Of a DNA stretch of 64,000 nt, positions 1-9,593 are shown in pieces (position 1 is the stretch's first letter; each line of letters begins with the position of its first letter). The stretch covers positions 248,001 through 312,000 of the forward strand of contig NZ_OZ026458.1 in assembly GCF_964019625.1 (NCBI RefSeq), written 5' to 3'. A model generated the notes under the pieces. That model did not search any database, was not told where the DNA came from, and saw only the letters and a program-made list of their open reading frames with translations. This stretch comes from Spiroplasma endosymbiont of Diplazon laetatorius. GTDB taxonomy: Bacteria > Bacillota_I > Bacilli_A > Mycoplasmatales > Mycoplasmataceae. A program made the position numbers and the translations under genes.

Positions 1-678
1 GTTCAAGGAAGAGTTAAAGTTAATGGACAAGTTATAAGAGAACTTGGATCTAAATTTGATTCTAATGTAAAAATAGATATTAATAATAAGAGTTTAGAAG
101 AAGTTAAAGAAAAGGTTTACTACTTATTTAATAAACCAAGACTTGTATTAACTACAATGCATGATCCAAAGGATAGAAAAACAGTAGCGGAGTTCTTTAA
201 GAATTCTAAATTAAGAGTTTATCCTGTTGGAAGATTAGATTATGATGTTTCTGGTGCTCTTATAATGACGAATGATGGAGAATTTGCAAACTTTGTAATG
301 CATCCAAAATATGAATTTAGAAAAACATACCAAGCACTATGTAACGGAAAAGTTCATAAATATCAAATCAAACAACTTGTTGATGGTGTTACTATCGATG
401 ATGACTACAAAACAAAAGCAATCCAAGCAAGAATATTAAAATATGATGAAGAATATGATGAATCTGTAATTGAATTAACAATTGCAGAAGGAAGAAAACA
501 TCACGTTAAGAAAATGCTTATTGCAGCTGACATATATCTTAAAAAACTTAAAAGAACTCAAATTGAGTTCTTAACACTTGATGAACTACCAATAGGTAAA
601 TATAGAGAGCTTAAAGCTCATGAAATTAAACAATTTTATGGAATATATAACTCATTAAAAGTTAAGAAGGGAAAATAA
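1..678 (+). CDS. rluB: RsuA/RluB-family rRNA pseudouridine synthase (5' end outside window)
   Basis: Isomerises a specific uridine of rRNA to pseudouridine. The open frame runs from base 1 without a start, so the N-terminus is missing; 225 residues remain. The first ~45 look like the end of an S4 RNA-binding domain (VKVNGQVI). The catalytic motif GRLDYDVSG follows, with the catalytic Asp at residue 80 of the fragment, then TNDGEF and the family's KxYxA-type stretch (RKTYQAL). RluB versus another RsuA-family member cannot be settled from this fragment. It ends 4 bp before the deoxynucleoside kinase, so the two are probably cotranscribed. Confidence 0.85.
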   Translation, partial: VQGRVKVNGQVIRELGSKFDSNVKIDINNKSLEEVKEKVYYLFNKPRLVLTTMHDPKDRKTVAEFFKNSKLRVYPVGRLDYDVSGALIMTNDGEFANFVMHPKYEFRKTYQALCNGKVHKYQIKQLVDGVTIDDDYKTKAIQARILKYDEEYDESVIELTIAEGRKHHVKKMLIAADIYLKKLKRTQIEFLTLDELPIGKYRELKAHEIKQFYGIYNSLKVKKGK

Positions 679-682
679 TAAT

Positions 683-1300
683 ATGAGAATAGCTATTTTT
701 GGAACAGTAGGAGCAGGTAAATCTACTGTAAGTGAAGAGATATCAAAAAATTTGGGATATGAAATATTTCCAGAACCTATAGATAATAATCCTTATTTCG
801 ATGACTACTATAAAGACATGGAAGCAAATGTATTTAAAATGCAAATATATATGTTAACTGCAAGAAGTCAACAACTAATTGAAGCTAGAACTTTAGAAAA
901 CGTTATTTTTGACAGAACAATTTTAGAAGATCCAATCTTTGTTGCTGTTAACCATGATTTAAAAACAATGAATGATACAGATTACAAAACTTATACAGAT
1001 TTTTATGAGCACGTTGTTATACCAAACCTTGCGCATAGAGCTAAATTTGATTTAGTAATTTATTTAAAAGTTTCAACAGATAAAGCAATTGAAAGAATTA
1101 AAGAAAGAGGAAGAAGTCAAGAACTAGATACTCCAAGAGAGTATTGAGAAACTCTTAATAACAAATATGATGATTTCTTCGAAAGGAGAAAACACATGTT
1201 TGATTTCTTAGTTGTTGATGCTGAAACTGATAATTTAGAAGAAAAAATGGAAGTTATCATGAATAAAATTTATGATAAAGATCCTAGTTTAAAAAAATAA
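683..1300 (+). CDS. Deoxynucleoside kinase (dAK/dGK family)
   Basis: Phosphorylates deoxyadenosine and/or deoxyguanosine for dNTP salvage, needed in an organism without de novo purine synthesis. It has 205 residues. The P-loop is GTVGAGKS (residues 7-14). The family's DR motif is in VIFDRTILED (D77, R78), and an Arg-rich lid lies near residues 137-146 (RIKERGRSQE). One in-frame TGA (1145-1147) is Trp; without it the protein would lose its C-terminal quarter. The start lies 4 bp after the preceding gene. The stop codon sits inside the left arm of a 12-bp terminator stem. Substrate preference cannot be read from the sequence. Confidence 0.85.
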
Positions 1301-1319
1301 GCAATTGCTTATTTTTTTA
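1291..1319 (+). terminator. Intrinsic terminator after deoxynucleoside kinase
   Basis: A perfect 12-bp stem (arms 1291-1302 and 1307-1318, loop AATT) ends in a T-run. It overlaps the kinase stop codon. Confidence 0.85.
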
Positions 1320-1385
1320 TTTTGTCATATTTAAAAATGGTGTAAAATCTTAAAGTAAAGTTTTAACAACAAGGAGACCTAAAAA

Positions 1386-2102
1386 ATGGGAAGAGCACAC
1401 GAAGTTAGAAAAGCAAGTATGGAAAAAACTGCTGCAATGAAATCAGCGATTTATGGAAGAGCTTCAAAAGAAATTTATATGGCTGCAAAAGCTGGAAGTA
1501 AAGATCCTGAAGCAAATTTAGCACTAAGAAGTGCTATTGATAAAGCAAAATCAAAACAAGTTCCTGCTGATGTTATCCAAAGAGCTATTAAAAAAGCTGA
1601 AGGTGGAGATGCAGATAACTATACTTCAAATAGATACGAAGGATATGGTCCTGGAAATTCTATGATAATAGTTGATTCACTTACAAATAATGTAAACAGA
1701 GCTATTGCAGAAATTAGAGATGCATTTAATAAAAATGGTGGAAAAATCGCAAACAGTGGAGCTGTTTCTCATTCTTTCCAAGCATCAAGTGTATTTGTAT
1801 TTGAAGGAAAAACTGTTGAAGAAGTATTGGAATTATTAATGGAAACAGATTGTGAAGTAAACGATGTTGTTGAAGAAGATGAATTTACAGTAGTTTATGC
1901 TCCATTCCAAGCGTTTAACTCAGTTAAAACAGCTTTAGATAATGCTGGAATAAAAGAATATAAAATGGCAGAAACAACTATGTTAGCTGATGAAATGATG
2001 ACAATTTCGGATTCAGAAGAAAAAGCTAAGTTTGATAAATTAATGGATAGACTAAATGAATTAGAAGATGTTCAAGATATTTATCACAATGTTGAAGATT
2101 AA
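1386..2102 (+). CDS. yebC: YebC/PmpR-family protein
   Basis: Conserved bacterial YebC-type protein, 238 residues, the usual length. Family members have been described as transcriptional regulators and, more recently, as ribosome-associated factors helping translation through difficult stretches; which applies here is unknown. Recognisable features are the N-terminal MGRAHEVRKASM, the YEGYGPGN motif near residue 84 and the acidic C-terminal domain. A strong ribosome site (AAGGAGA) lies 8 bases upstream. It is monocistronic, between two terminators. Confidence 0.92.
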   Translation: MGRAHEVRKASMEKTAAMKSAIYGRASKEIYMAAKAGSKDPEANLALRSAIDKAKSKQVPADVIQRAIKKAEGGDADNYTSNRYEGYGPGNSMIIVDSLTNNVNRAIAEIRDAFNKNGGKIANSGAVSHSFQASSVFVFEGKTVEEVLELLMETDCEVNDVVEEDEFTVVYAPFQAFNSVKTALDNAGIKEYKMAETTMLADEMMTISDSEEKAKFDKLMDRLNELEDVQDIYHNVED

Positions 2103-2130
2103 AAAAAGTACTAAATAAAGTACTTTTTTT
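2101..2130. terminator. Bidirectional terminator between yebC and pepO
   Basis: A perfect 12-bp inverted repeat (2101-2112 and 2119-2130, 6-base loop) has an A-run on one side and a T-run on the other. It can stop both convergent genes. Confidence 0.85.
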
Positions 2131-2131
2131 A

Positions 2132-4033
2132 TTATCAAATTTTAATTCTATTTTCTTTTTCTAAAAACATTCCATCTCCAGGTTTTGTTTCGTAAACTTC
2201 GTGGAATTCATCAATATTAATTAATACTCCATTACATCTAAATTCTTCTGGTGAATGAGGATCTATTAAAAGTCTTGTGTTTTTTAGTTCATCAGTAGAT
2301 TTTCTCATCCAAACTGTTGCATAGTTTTCAAAGAATAATTTAATATCTTCTGGACATTGTTCTTTACAAATATCTAATGCAGCAGCCACACCACTTAAAT
2401 CTCCAATATTTTCTCCTAATGTCAATTTACCATTAACATTAGTTCCATTTATTTCGTATTTATTGTATTGTTCAACTAACTTTTCAGTTCTTAAACTATA
2501 TTTTTTATAGTCTTCTTCTGTTCATCAGTTTTCGAAGTTTCCATTTTTATCAAACTTACTTCCTTCGTCGTCAAAACCATGACTTACTTCGTGACCAATT
2601 ACAGCTCCAATACCTCCAAGGTTTTTTGCTCTTGGTTCATTGATGTCATAAAATGGTTTTTGCAATATTCCTGCAGGAAAACAAATTTCGTTTGAAGTTG
2701 GATTATAATAAGCATTAACTGTTTGAGGATCCATGTATCATTTTGTTTTATCAACAGGTAAGTTTATTTCTTTTAATTCTTTTTCTATAAAATGTTTTGA
2801 AAGGTTTTTCATATTTTCATATAAACTTCCACCTTGTTCATAACTTCTTATTTCAATTTTTGAATAATCATCAAACTTATCTGGATAACCAATTTTAACT
2901 GTAAATGAGTTTAACTTATCGATTGCTTTTTCTTTTGTTGTTTCACTCATTCAGTCTAATGATTTAATTCTATTTGAATAAATTCTAATTAAATCCTTTA
3001 CCATTCCTAAAACATCTTCTTTTGCTTCTTGAGAAAAGTGTTTTTTAATATATTCTTGACCTAGTAAGTCTCCCAATCTTGAATTAGTGAATTCCACAGC
3101 TCTGTCCATTTCTGGTTTCATTTCCTTTACACCACTAAAAACACTTGAGTAATTAAAGTTTATTTGATATAAATCTAAACTTAAAATTGAAGAATAGGCT
3201 ACTAGAGTTTTAATTTTTAAAATATCTTTTAAATCTTCTAGTTTCATATTTTTTAACATTTCATTTAGTTTATTTAAGAACTTTGGTTCAGATAAAATTA
3301 ATATTTCAGCTTTTGAATATCCTGTTTTAGTTAAATATTCTTCTCAATCAATAAAATCACAATGTTTTTTCAAATCACTTATTGTAATAACATTGTAAAT
3401 ATTTTCTGGACTTCTTAATTCTTCTTGTTTTAACATGCTTTGAGAAATTTCTTTTTCAAAGTTATATACAAGCTCAAATAACGAATTTGTTTCGAAGTTT
3501 AATTTTGAAGTTTTTGAAATATCTTCTAAATAAACTTTGTAAGCAGCTTTAATTTCGTTGTGACGAGGGTGAGATTCTTCATAGAAATCCCTATCTGACA
3601 TTCCAAGTCCCATTGAACCAATCATTAAGGCTCTAACGTTACTATTTTTAAAATCAGAATCAATTCCTTTAGAATGAAAATAAGATACATTGTATTGTTC
3701 AAAACACTCTATTAGAAAACTTGTAAAGTCTGATTTATCTTTTAAATTATCTATTTTAGAAATTAAATCCTTAATAGGTTCAATTCCTTGTTTATTTCTT
3801 TCTTCTTTATTTAAATAGTTCTTAAATAGGTTAACTATTTTTTCTTGATCTGAATTTAAAGTTTCATCACTTGATTTAAATTCTAATATCATTTCTTTAA
3901 TATCATCAATAGATTTCTTGTGTAACATTTCAAAACTACCTCATGACGGATATCCGCTAGGCAATTCTGTGTTATCTATTCAATCTTTATTCATGTAATC
4001 AAAGAAATTATCTTGCGCTCTTATTTTTGACAT
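2132..4033 (-). CDS. pepO: M13-family zinc oligopeptidase (PepO/neprilysin-like)
   Basis: A zinc endopeptidase that cuts oligopeptides, supplying amino acids. It has 633 residues, as expected for bacterial PepO. The zinc site is complete: HEVSH (H481, E482, H485) and the third ligand E541 in ENIGD, with D545. The substrate-binding NAYYNP motif precedes HEVSH. The protein ends in ...KIW, the terminal Trp typical of neprilysins; this Trp is a TGA codon directly before the TAA stop. Several other TGA codons are also Trp. No signal peptide is visible at MSKIRAQ, so a cytoplasmic location is inferred. AGGAGA lies upstream of the start. Confidence 0.93.
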
Positions 4034-4119
4034 AAATATATCTCCTTTATACTAAGTAGATTATAAAACTTATAGATAAATAAACAATAGCAAACACTAA
4101 AAGAACAAAGTATTTATTT

Positions 4120-4128
4120 TGTTATAAT
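4120..4128 (+). promoter_or_regulatory. Extended -10 promoter of glpX
   Basis: TGTTATAAT fits the extended -10 form TGnTATAAT and lies 23 bases before the glpX start. Confidence 0.6.
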
Positions 4129-4150
4129 TAACTTTGTAAGAGGTATTAAA

Positions 4151-5170
4151 ATGAACAGAGATATCGTTTTGTTAAGAACAGTGGAAGTTGCTGCTATAGC
4201 TTCATATAAATATATTGGTAAAAAAGACAAAGATTTAGTTGATAAAGCAGCTGTAGAAGCTTTTGAAGTTATGTTGAAAAACGAAAAAGGATTTAAGCTA
4301 AAAGTAGTTAATGGTGAAGGTGAACTTGATCAGGCACCAATGCTTTTTGTTGGACAAATACTTGGAGATTTAGAAGACCCAAGTGTGATGACTTATGATG
4401 TAAGTGTTGATCCTGTTGAAGGAACTCACCCAGCTGCATATAACTTTGCTGGAAGTATTGCCACAATTGCTTTTTCTAAAGAAAATACAATGTTACAGTT
4501 ACCTGAAATGTATATGGAGAAATTATTTGTAAGCACTGAGTTTATTAATGATATAGATTTAAGTAAAGGTATAATTGAATCAGTAAAAATGATGCAAAAT
4601 AAAGCAAACAGAAAAGACTTAAAATGTATAGTTTTAGATAAACCACGTCATCAAGATATAATAAAACAAATGAATGATATGGGAATAATAGTAAGATTGA
4701 TACAAGACGGAGATGTATTGGCGGCAATAGATGTTGTTAATGGAGATGCTGATTTTGTTTATGGTATTGGTGGGGCTCCTGAAGGCTCATTAATGGCAGC
4801 ACTTGCTATTTCTTCTGGATGTAAAATGCAATCAAGATTAGTAAAATATGAAGAAATTTGACCAAGCGAAATCGAAACTCAATCAAGAGTTGATAAGGAA
4901 AGAGCTTGATTGGAGAAATATAATTTAGATTTCGATTCAATATTAGAAGATCTTGATTTGGTAGCTGATGATAGAGCTAGATTTTTTGCAGCTGGATTGA
5001 CAGCTGGTGGAAGTTTAAAGCCAGTTGATTATAAGGATGGTAAATTTTATGTAAATGCCTTTATGTCATCTCACGGAATTGTAAGAAACTTCAACTCTGT
5101 TTATGATGTTGAGAAAGTTAATGGTCTAAAACCAGAAATTAAATTTTTGTTTGATAAATATAAAAGATAG
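4151..5170 (+). CDS. glpX: Class II fructose-1,6-bisphosphatase (GlpX)
   Basis: Hydrolyses fructose-1,6-bisphosphate to fructose-6-phosphate; in a glycolytic mollicute it may feed the pentose pathway or balance sugar phosphates. It has 339 residues. The metal-binding motif is DPVEGT (residues 87-92, the DPxxGT signature), with GIGGAPEG near residue 205 as in E. coli GlpX. Two in-frame TGA codons (4859 and ~4907) are Trp. It is driven by an extended -10 promoter, and GTAAGAGG before the ATG serves as ribosome site. A membrane protein gene follows 42 bp downstream. Confidence 0.92.
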
Positions 5171-5212
5171 GTTTTTTAAAGTTATATAATATTCTAAAGA
5201 GAAGGTGTTAAT

Positions 5213-6004
5213 GTGGATGATATTACAAAGAAAGTACTTTTAATCTTTTTAGTTTTTTCATTAATTTCATTCATTACAATAAGAATTTATAATTCATATG
5301 TTATGAATAAGGTTGTTGTTCACGAAATAAATTCAGCTGATAGTAATATATCTAGCAGCAAAATAGACTCTATAATATCTAAGTTTAAGATATATCTAAG
5401 AGCTGAAGATTTACAAATAACTTATGGAGAAACTGAAAATTATTGTAGAGTTAATCAAATGCTTAGTAAGAGAAAAAAACAAATAAATATCCCTAAGTGA
5501 ATTATGCCAAGTGTTGGTTATGAATTGGATTATATATTAGCAAGTATTTGATTTAATACAAAGCTTTATCAAAAAGATAGTGAAATAAGAAAACTAAATA
5601 TGATAATCAAGTGAATTCCTATGTTTCTATATATAATTTACTTTTCAACAATGATTATTTCTTTTGTGATCTATTTTTTAAACACAGATGCAATAATAGC
5701 TGAAAACCCATCTAATTTTTTAATGTTCATTTTTAGTAAGCCAATATTTGAATTTATATGTATAACAGCATATATAACAATAATGACATTAGTATTTTTT
5801 TCTAATCAATTAAAATCAAAATTAGAAGAAAAATATGAAAGAGAAATTTTTCAATTTGTTAAAAATGAATGTGAAAGTTATAAAACAGATATATCTGCTG
5901 CAAGGGTATACGCAAGAGAATTTAATAAACTCGATTTTAAAATATTTAAATTTAATGCAAAGACGCAAAATTTAAAATTTTTCGGTCCTTTTACTTTCTT
6001 TTAG
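5213..6004 (+). CDS. Unknown membrane protein, three hydrophobic segments
   Basis: Function not recognised. It has 263 residues with a GTG start at 5213 behind GAGAAGG; the ATG two bases upstream is in another frame and stops at once. Hydrophobic segments lie near residues 7-25, 135-157 and 172-193, followed by a charged C-terminal tail of about 70 residues. Three TGA codons are Trp. The layout (one N-terminal span, a soluble stretch of ~100 residues, paired C-terminal spans) resembles YugP-type membrane zinc peptidases, but no HExxH is present, so a diverged inactive homolog is only a guess. It follows glpX by 42 bp. Confidence 0.6.
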
Positions 6005-6051
6005 ATTTTTTTCTAGTAAAATTTTTATGTAGTGTGTTAGAGGGAAAAAAT

Positions 6052-6747
6052 ATGATTGTATTAGAAAACGTTACAAAAAATTTTAATGGCAATTTAGCTA
6101 TTAATGAAGTTAGTTTGAGTATTGAAAAGGGAGAGAATTTAGCTATAATTGGAGCCAATGGTAGTGGTAAAACTACTTTGGTAGAGATGATTTGTGGAAT
6201 TCAAAATCCAACAAGCGGAAAAATAAGTTTTAAAAATGGAATAAATGATATTGTAGGAATTCAATTCCAGGAAGGAAGTTGACCTCCAAAAACTAGACCG
6301 ATTGATTTATTGGAATTTTTCAAAGGTAAAAAATGAAAAGATGAAGAATATGTAAATAAAATATTCAAAATTTTTGAAATTGAAAGTATTTTAAAAAAAG
6401 ATATTAATAAACTTTCTGGTGGGCAAAAACAAAGACTTAATTGTTTTTTGGCCATAATTAATAACCCAACCTTAATAGTTATTGATGAATTGATAACTGG
6501 TTTAGATCTTAAAATGCAAATTAGATTACTTAAGTATTTTCAAACTTTAAAAGAAAAAAAAGAAGTAACCATGATAATTGTTTCACATATTTCAGATGAA
6601 ATAGAATCACTTTGTGATAGGGTTGTTGTTTTAAAAGAAGGAAAAATATTTGAAGACAACAGTTTAAAGGAAATAGTAAAAAACTATAAAAACATAAGAA
6701 ATTATTTAGAAAAATATTTTGATGAGAGCAATGATGAGAATAAATAA
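6052..6747 (+). CDS. ABC transporter ATP-binding protein
   Basis: The 231-residue nucleotide-binding subunit of an ABC transporter. All motifs are present: Walker [10 protein letters not shown] (34-42), Q-loop in IQFQEGS, signature LSGGQKQR, Walker B LIVIDE and switch His in VSHISDE. Two Trp codons are TGA. The ATG at 6052 was chosen because AGAGGG lies just upstream; an in-frame TTG at 6034 has no such site. Its 3' end overlaps the first permease by 17 bp, so the pair is translationally coupled. It resembles exporter-type (drug/lantibiotic) ATPases paired with two ABC-2-like permeases. Cargo unknown. Confidence 0.9.
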
Positions 6748-7597
6748 AGATGCTTTTATAAATTTTTACAGACTTAATATACTTTTCTTTAAAAATATAT
6801 TTAAGGACTATAAAATTTATCTAGTTTCTATTTTAATTCCTTTAGTGTTATCTTTTTTACTGTATTGAATGTGAGGAACTGCTAATTCTAGCGCTATATT
6901 TGCTCCACAAATGTTTGGTTTCATATCTATAGGTTCTATAATAATACCTTTTTATATTTCTATCTTAACTAATGAGTGAAAATCTACAAATTTTTTAAAG
7001 CAAATTAAGTCTTCAAAAATATCTATAATAAGTCTGAATCTATCATTATGTTTAATAAATTCATTCTTTTGTTTATTATCTTCGGTTTTGTGTTTAATTT
7101 TAGCGATGATATCACTTAATTTTATTTATGCTTTTCCAATTAAAATAAGTGTTTTTTCAGACATCGATTGATATATATGATTAGATTATTTTTTAATTAT
7201 ATTATTTGGTTCTTTTTTAATACTATTATCTTTTTTTGTTGTATCAAATTTATTTAAAAATAAGTATTTATCTTTATTTGCAAATATTATTTTGATGATA
7301 GTATTCTTAGTTGGTGGGGACTGTGTTGTTATACCCAACATAACATCTAAAAATCTTTTTGTAATAATCATTCAATATTTAATACCTATCAAATATTATT
7401 TTTGAACCATTTTTATGTTTACATCTTATCAATTCATTGATTCTTATGGTATGGGTAAAATTTTATCAACAAATGATCTAAGCAATCAAAATATTTCTTT
7501 TAATAACATAATAGTGCCAATTATAATGATGTTAATTATGGTTGTTTTGTTTTTGTTAATTTTGAAAAAGATATATGTATGGGGGTATAAAAAATAA
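6731..7597 (+). CDS. ABC transporter permease, first of two
   Basis: A 288-residue, very hydrophobic protein with about six membrane segments, consistent with an ABC-2-type permease. The ATG at 6731 lies inside the end of the ATPase gene. Several TGA codons break the frame under the standard code, and all are read as Trp (for example in LLYWMWG). It ends at TAATG, sharing one base with the start of the next permease. With the ATPase and that permease it should form a heterodimeric exporter. No specific family motif was seen, so the substrate is unknown. Confidence 0.75.
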
Positions 7598-8511
7598 TGG
7601 ATAATTTGAGTTTTAAAAATAGTTTTATAAGAACTATTGGTTTCACTTTTAAAACAACACTAAAATCAATAAAACTATATATTTTTATGTTACTTATACC
7701 AGTATCTTTTTATGTTTTTAGTTATTTATTTATAAGCAATTTTGATTCAAAAATTATAAACCCAGCTATTATGTTATCTAAACTTTTACTACCATCTATT
7801 TTTTCTATTATGGTGATAACAACTTTGATGAATGATTGGAATAAATCGATTTTTATTAAGTATGTTAATATTTTTAAATTGAAAAAATTTCATTTAATGC
7901 TGGCTGTATTTATTGTTTTCTTCTTTCTTAATTTAGCTTTTTTATTATTATTTATTTCAATAACATCTTTTATAGATATTTTTTTAGTTAATAAGTCTAT
8001 GATAAATGCATTAAACTTAAAAACCTATTACATTCTTATTGATCAAAAAAATGTAAACTTTTTAATCAATTTTAGAAGAATAGTTGGAGTGATTTTTGTT
8101 TTTATATTTTCAAGTTTGATAAACTTTCTTATTGGTTATATGATGAGTCATATTTCAAAAAACTTAATATTAGTTCAAATATTAAATATTTTTCTAATAA
8201 GTTTTATATTAATTTTCTCAGATATGTTCATAGATCCAAATGATAGCTTATTTAATAATAATGTAATTTACATATGTTATTTGGTTCCTCAAAAATATTT
8301 AACGTGATTGGTCTATTTATTTTATGCTGATATTGGTACTGACAAGTCTTTTATAAATCTTATAATTTTAAATTTAAGAACCAAGTTGTTTGTAGATAAT
8401 TATGTTTTACCGATTTTGGTGTTATTTGCATATACAATGTTACTTCTGTTTTTAATACCAGGAAATAGAAAATTCCTAATTGAAAGGGTGAAAAAATGAA
8501 AAATTTCTTAA
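7597..8511 (+). CDS. ABC transporter permease, second of two
   Basis: A 304-residue membrane protein with about six hydrophobic segments (first near residues 27-50, last near 270-290). It starts in a TAATG overlap with the preceding permease. A TGA at 8305 is Trp. A second TGA at 8497 must also be Trp, so the protein extends to TAA at 8511 and overlaps the following lipoprotein start (8496) by 16 bp. Probable partner of the 6731 permease in one exporter. The two permeases have the same layout but little obvious sequence identity. Confidence 0.75.
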
Positions 8512-9593
8512 AAATAATAGCATCTTTTAATTTGTTTGTTCTTCCTCTTTTTTCTGTTGTTTCTTGTACAACACGAAATAATTTAGAATCTAAAATAAAT
8601 AAAATAATAAAACACAGAGAAATACCCACAGATTATAGATATTTAAATAATTGAAACGAATTGCTAATTTCTAACTCGCTTTATTTGAATAATTATAATA
8701 TGGAATATAATTGGGCTGTAAAACTTGAAGCCGAAAAATGATTTATGGAAGAAAATGAGAATTTAAAAAATTATTTAACCCCAAAAGAAACTAAAATTAT
8801 TGAAGGTGATGATTATAACGATAAAATACTTATTGATTTAGAATTTCCATATTCGAATGATCCAAAGGTTCCTTTCTCTGGTTCAACAGTTATAGCATCA
8901 ACTTTAATGGAAGAAGAGTTTTTACAGATATATAATTACAAAAATTTAGTAAATTTAGGTTATGAGATAAAAGTTGAATCTTCAAATAAAGATGTAATAA
9001 ATGTTATTTCTCAACCTGATGAAAATGGTGTTTTTTTCTTCAAGGGTACAAAAGAACAAGGTGATGCAATATTAAAAATTGAAGCAAATCCAAAGAGTCT
9101 TAACCAGAATCTACCTACATTAAATAATGAAATAAAAGTATATAACAGAAGTAATAAGGATAATGGTTTCTTGCAATGAAGAACATATCAATATGTAAAA
9201 TATGTATATTCAAAAACGGATAGTTTTACATTGTTGGTGGCATGTTACCTTGTTCAAATATATTCTCAAATGATGTACAATGCATCTTACAATACAAATC
9301 CAAATATAAGTGGAAAAATGCCTCTGTTAGATGAAAAAATGATTGATATGTTATATTGTGCTTCTGAATATAATATGTTTATTAATTATTTAGAATTCTG
9401 ACCTGCTGCAGATAGTCCAATAGGTGGATATGGTTTTTATTTCTCATTTAATTTCTATGTTCATCCAAGTTATAAAAGTGGAACCGGAAAAGCATTGCAA
9501 AGTTCACCATTGGCTGAAATAAACCCTTTATTAAAAGATTTTTCAAAAGAAACTTTTAATTTATACAACGATTTGAAAGGAGAGGAAAAATAA
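8496..9593 (+). CDS. Lipoprotein of unknown function
   Basis: A 365-residue surface lipoprotein. The signal peptide of ~23 residues ends in a lipobox-like FSVVSC with Cys24 as the predicted lipidation site. Residues ~105-190 are rich in beta-strand-like patterns (for example GYEIKVESSNKDVINV), suggesting an Ig-like domain. The C-terminal half is rich in Tyr and Asn. GAAAGGGTG lies upstream, within the end of the permease gene. It ends immediately before the GH85 gene with no gap, so the two lipoproteins are probably made together and may act together on the cell surface. No family recognised. Confidence 0.8.

Noticed and set aside
1145-1147. In-frame TGA codons suggesting pseudogenes throughout the window
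   Set aside because: They fall at conserved Trp positions (for example the final Trp of the M13 peptidase), so UGA encodes Trp.
4105-4137. 7-bp inverted repeat (ACAAAGT / ACTTTGT) flanking the glpX -10 box
   Set aside because: Short arms with a 19-base spacer in AT-rich DNA; could be chance, and no second copy was found.
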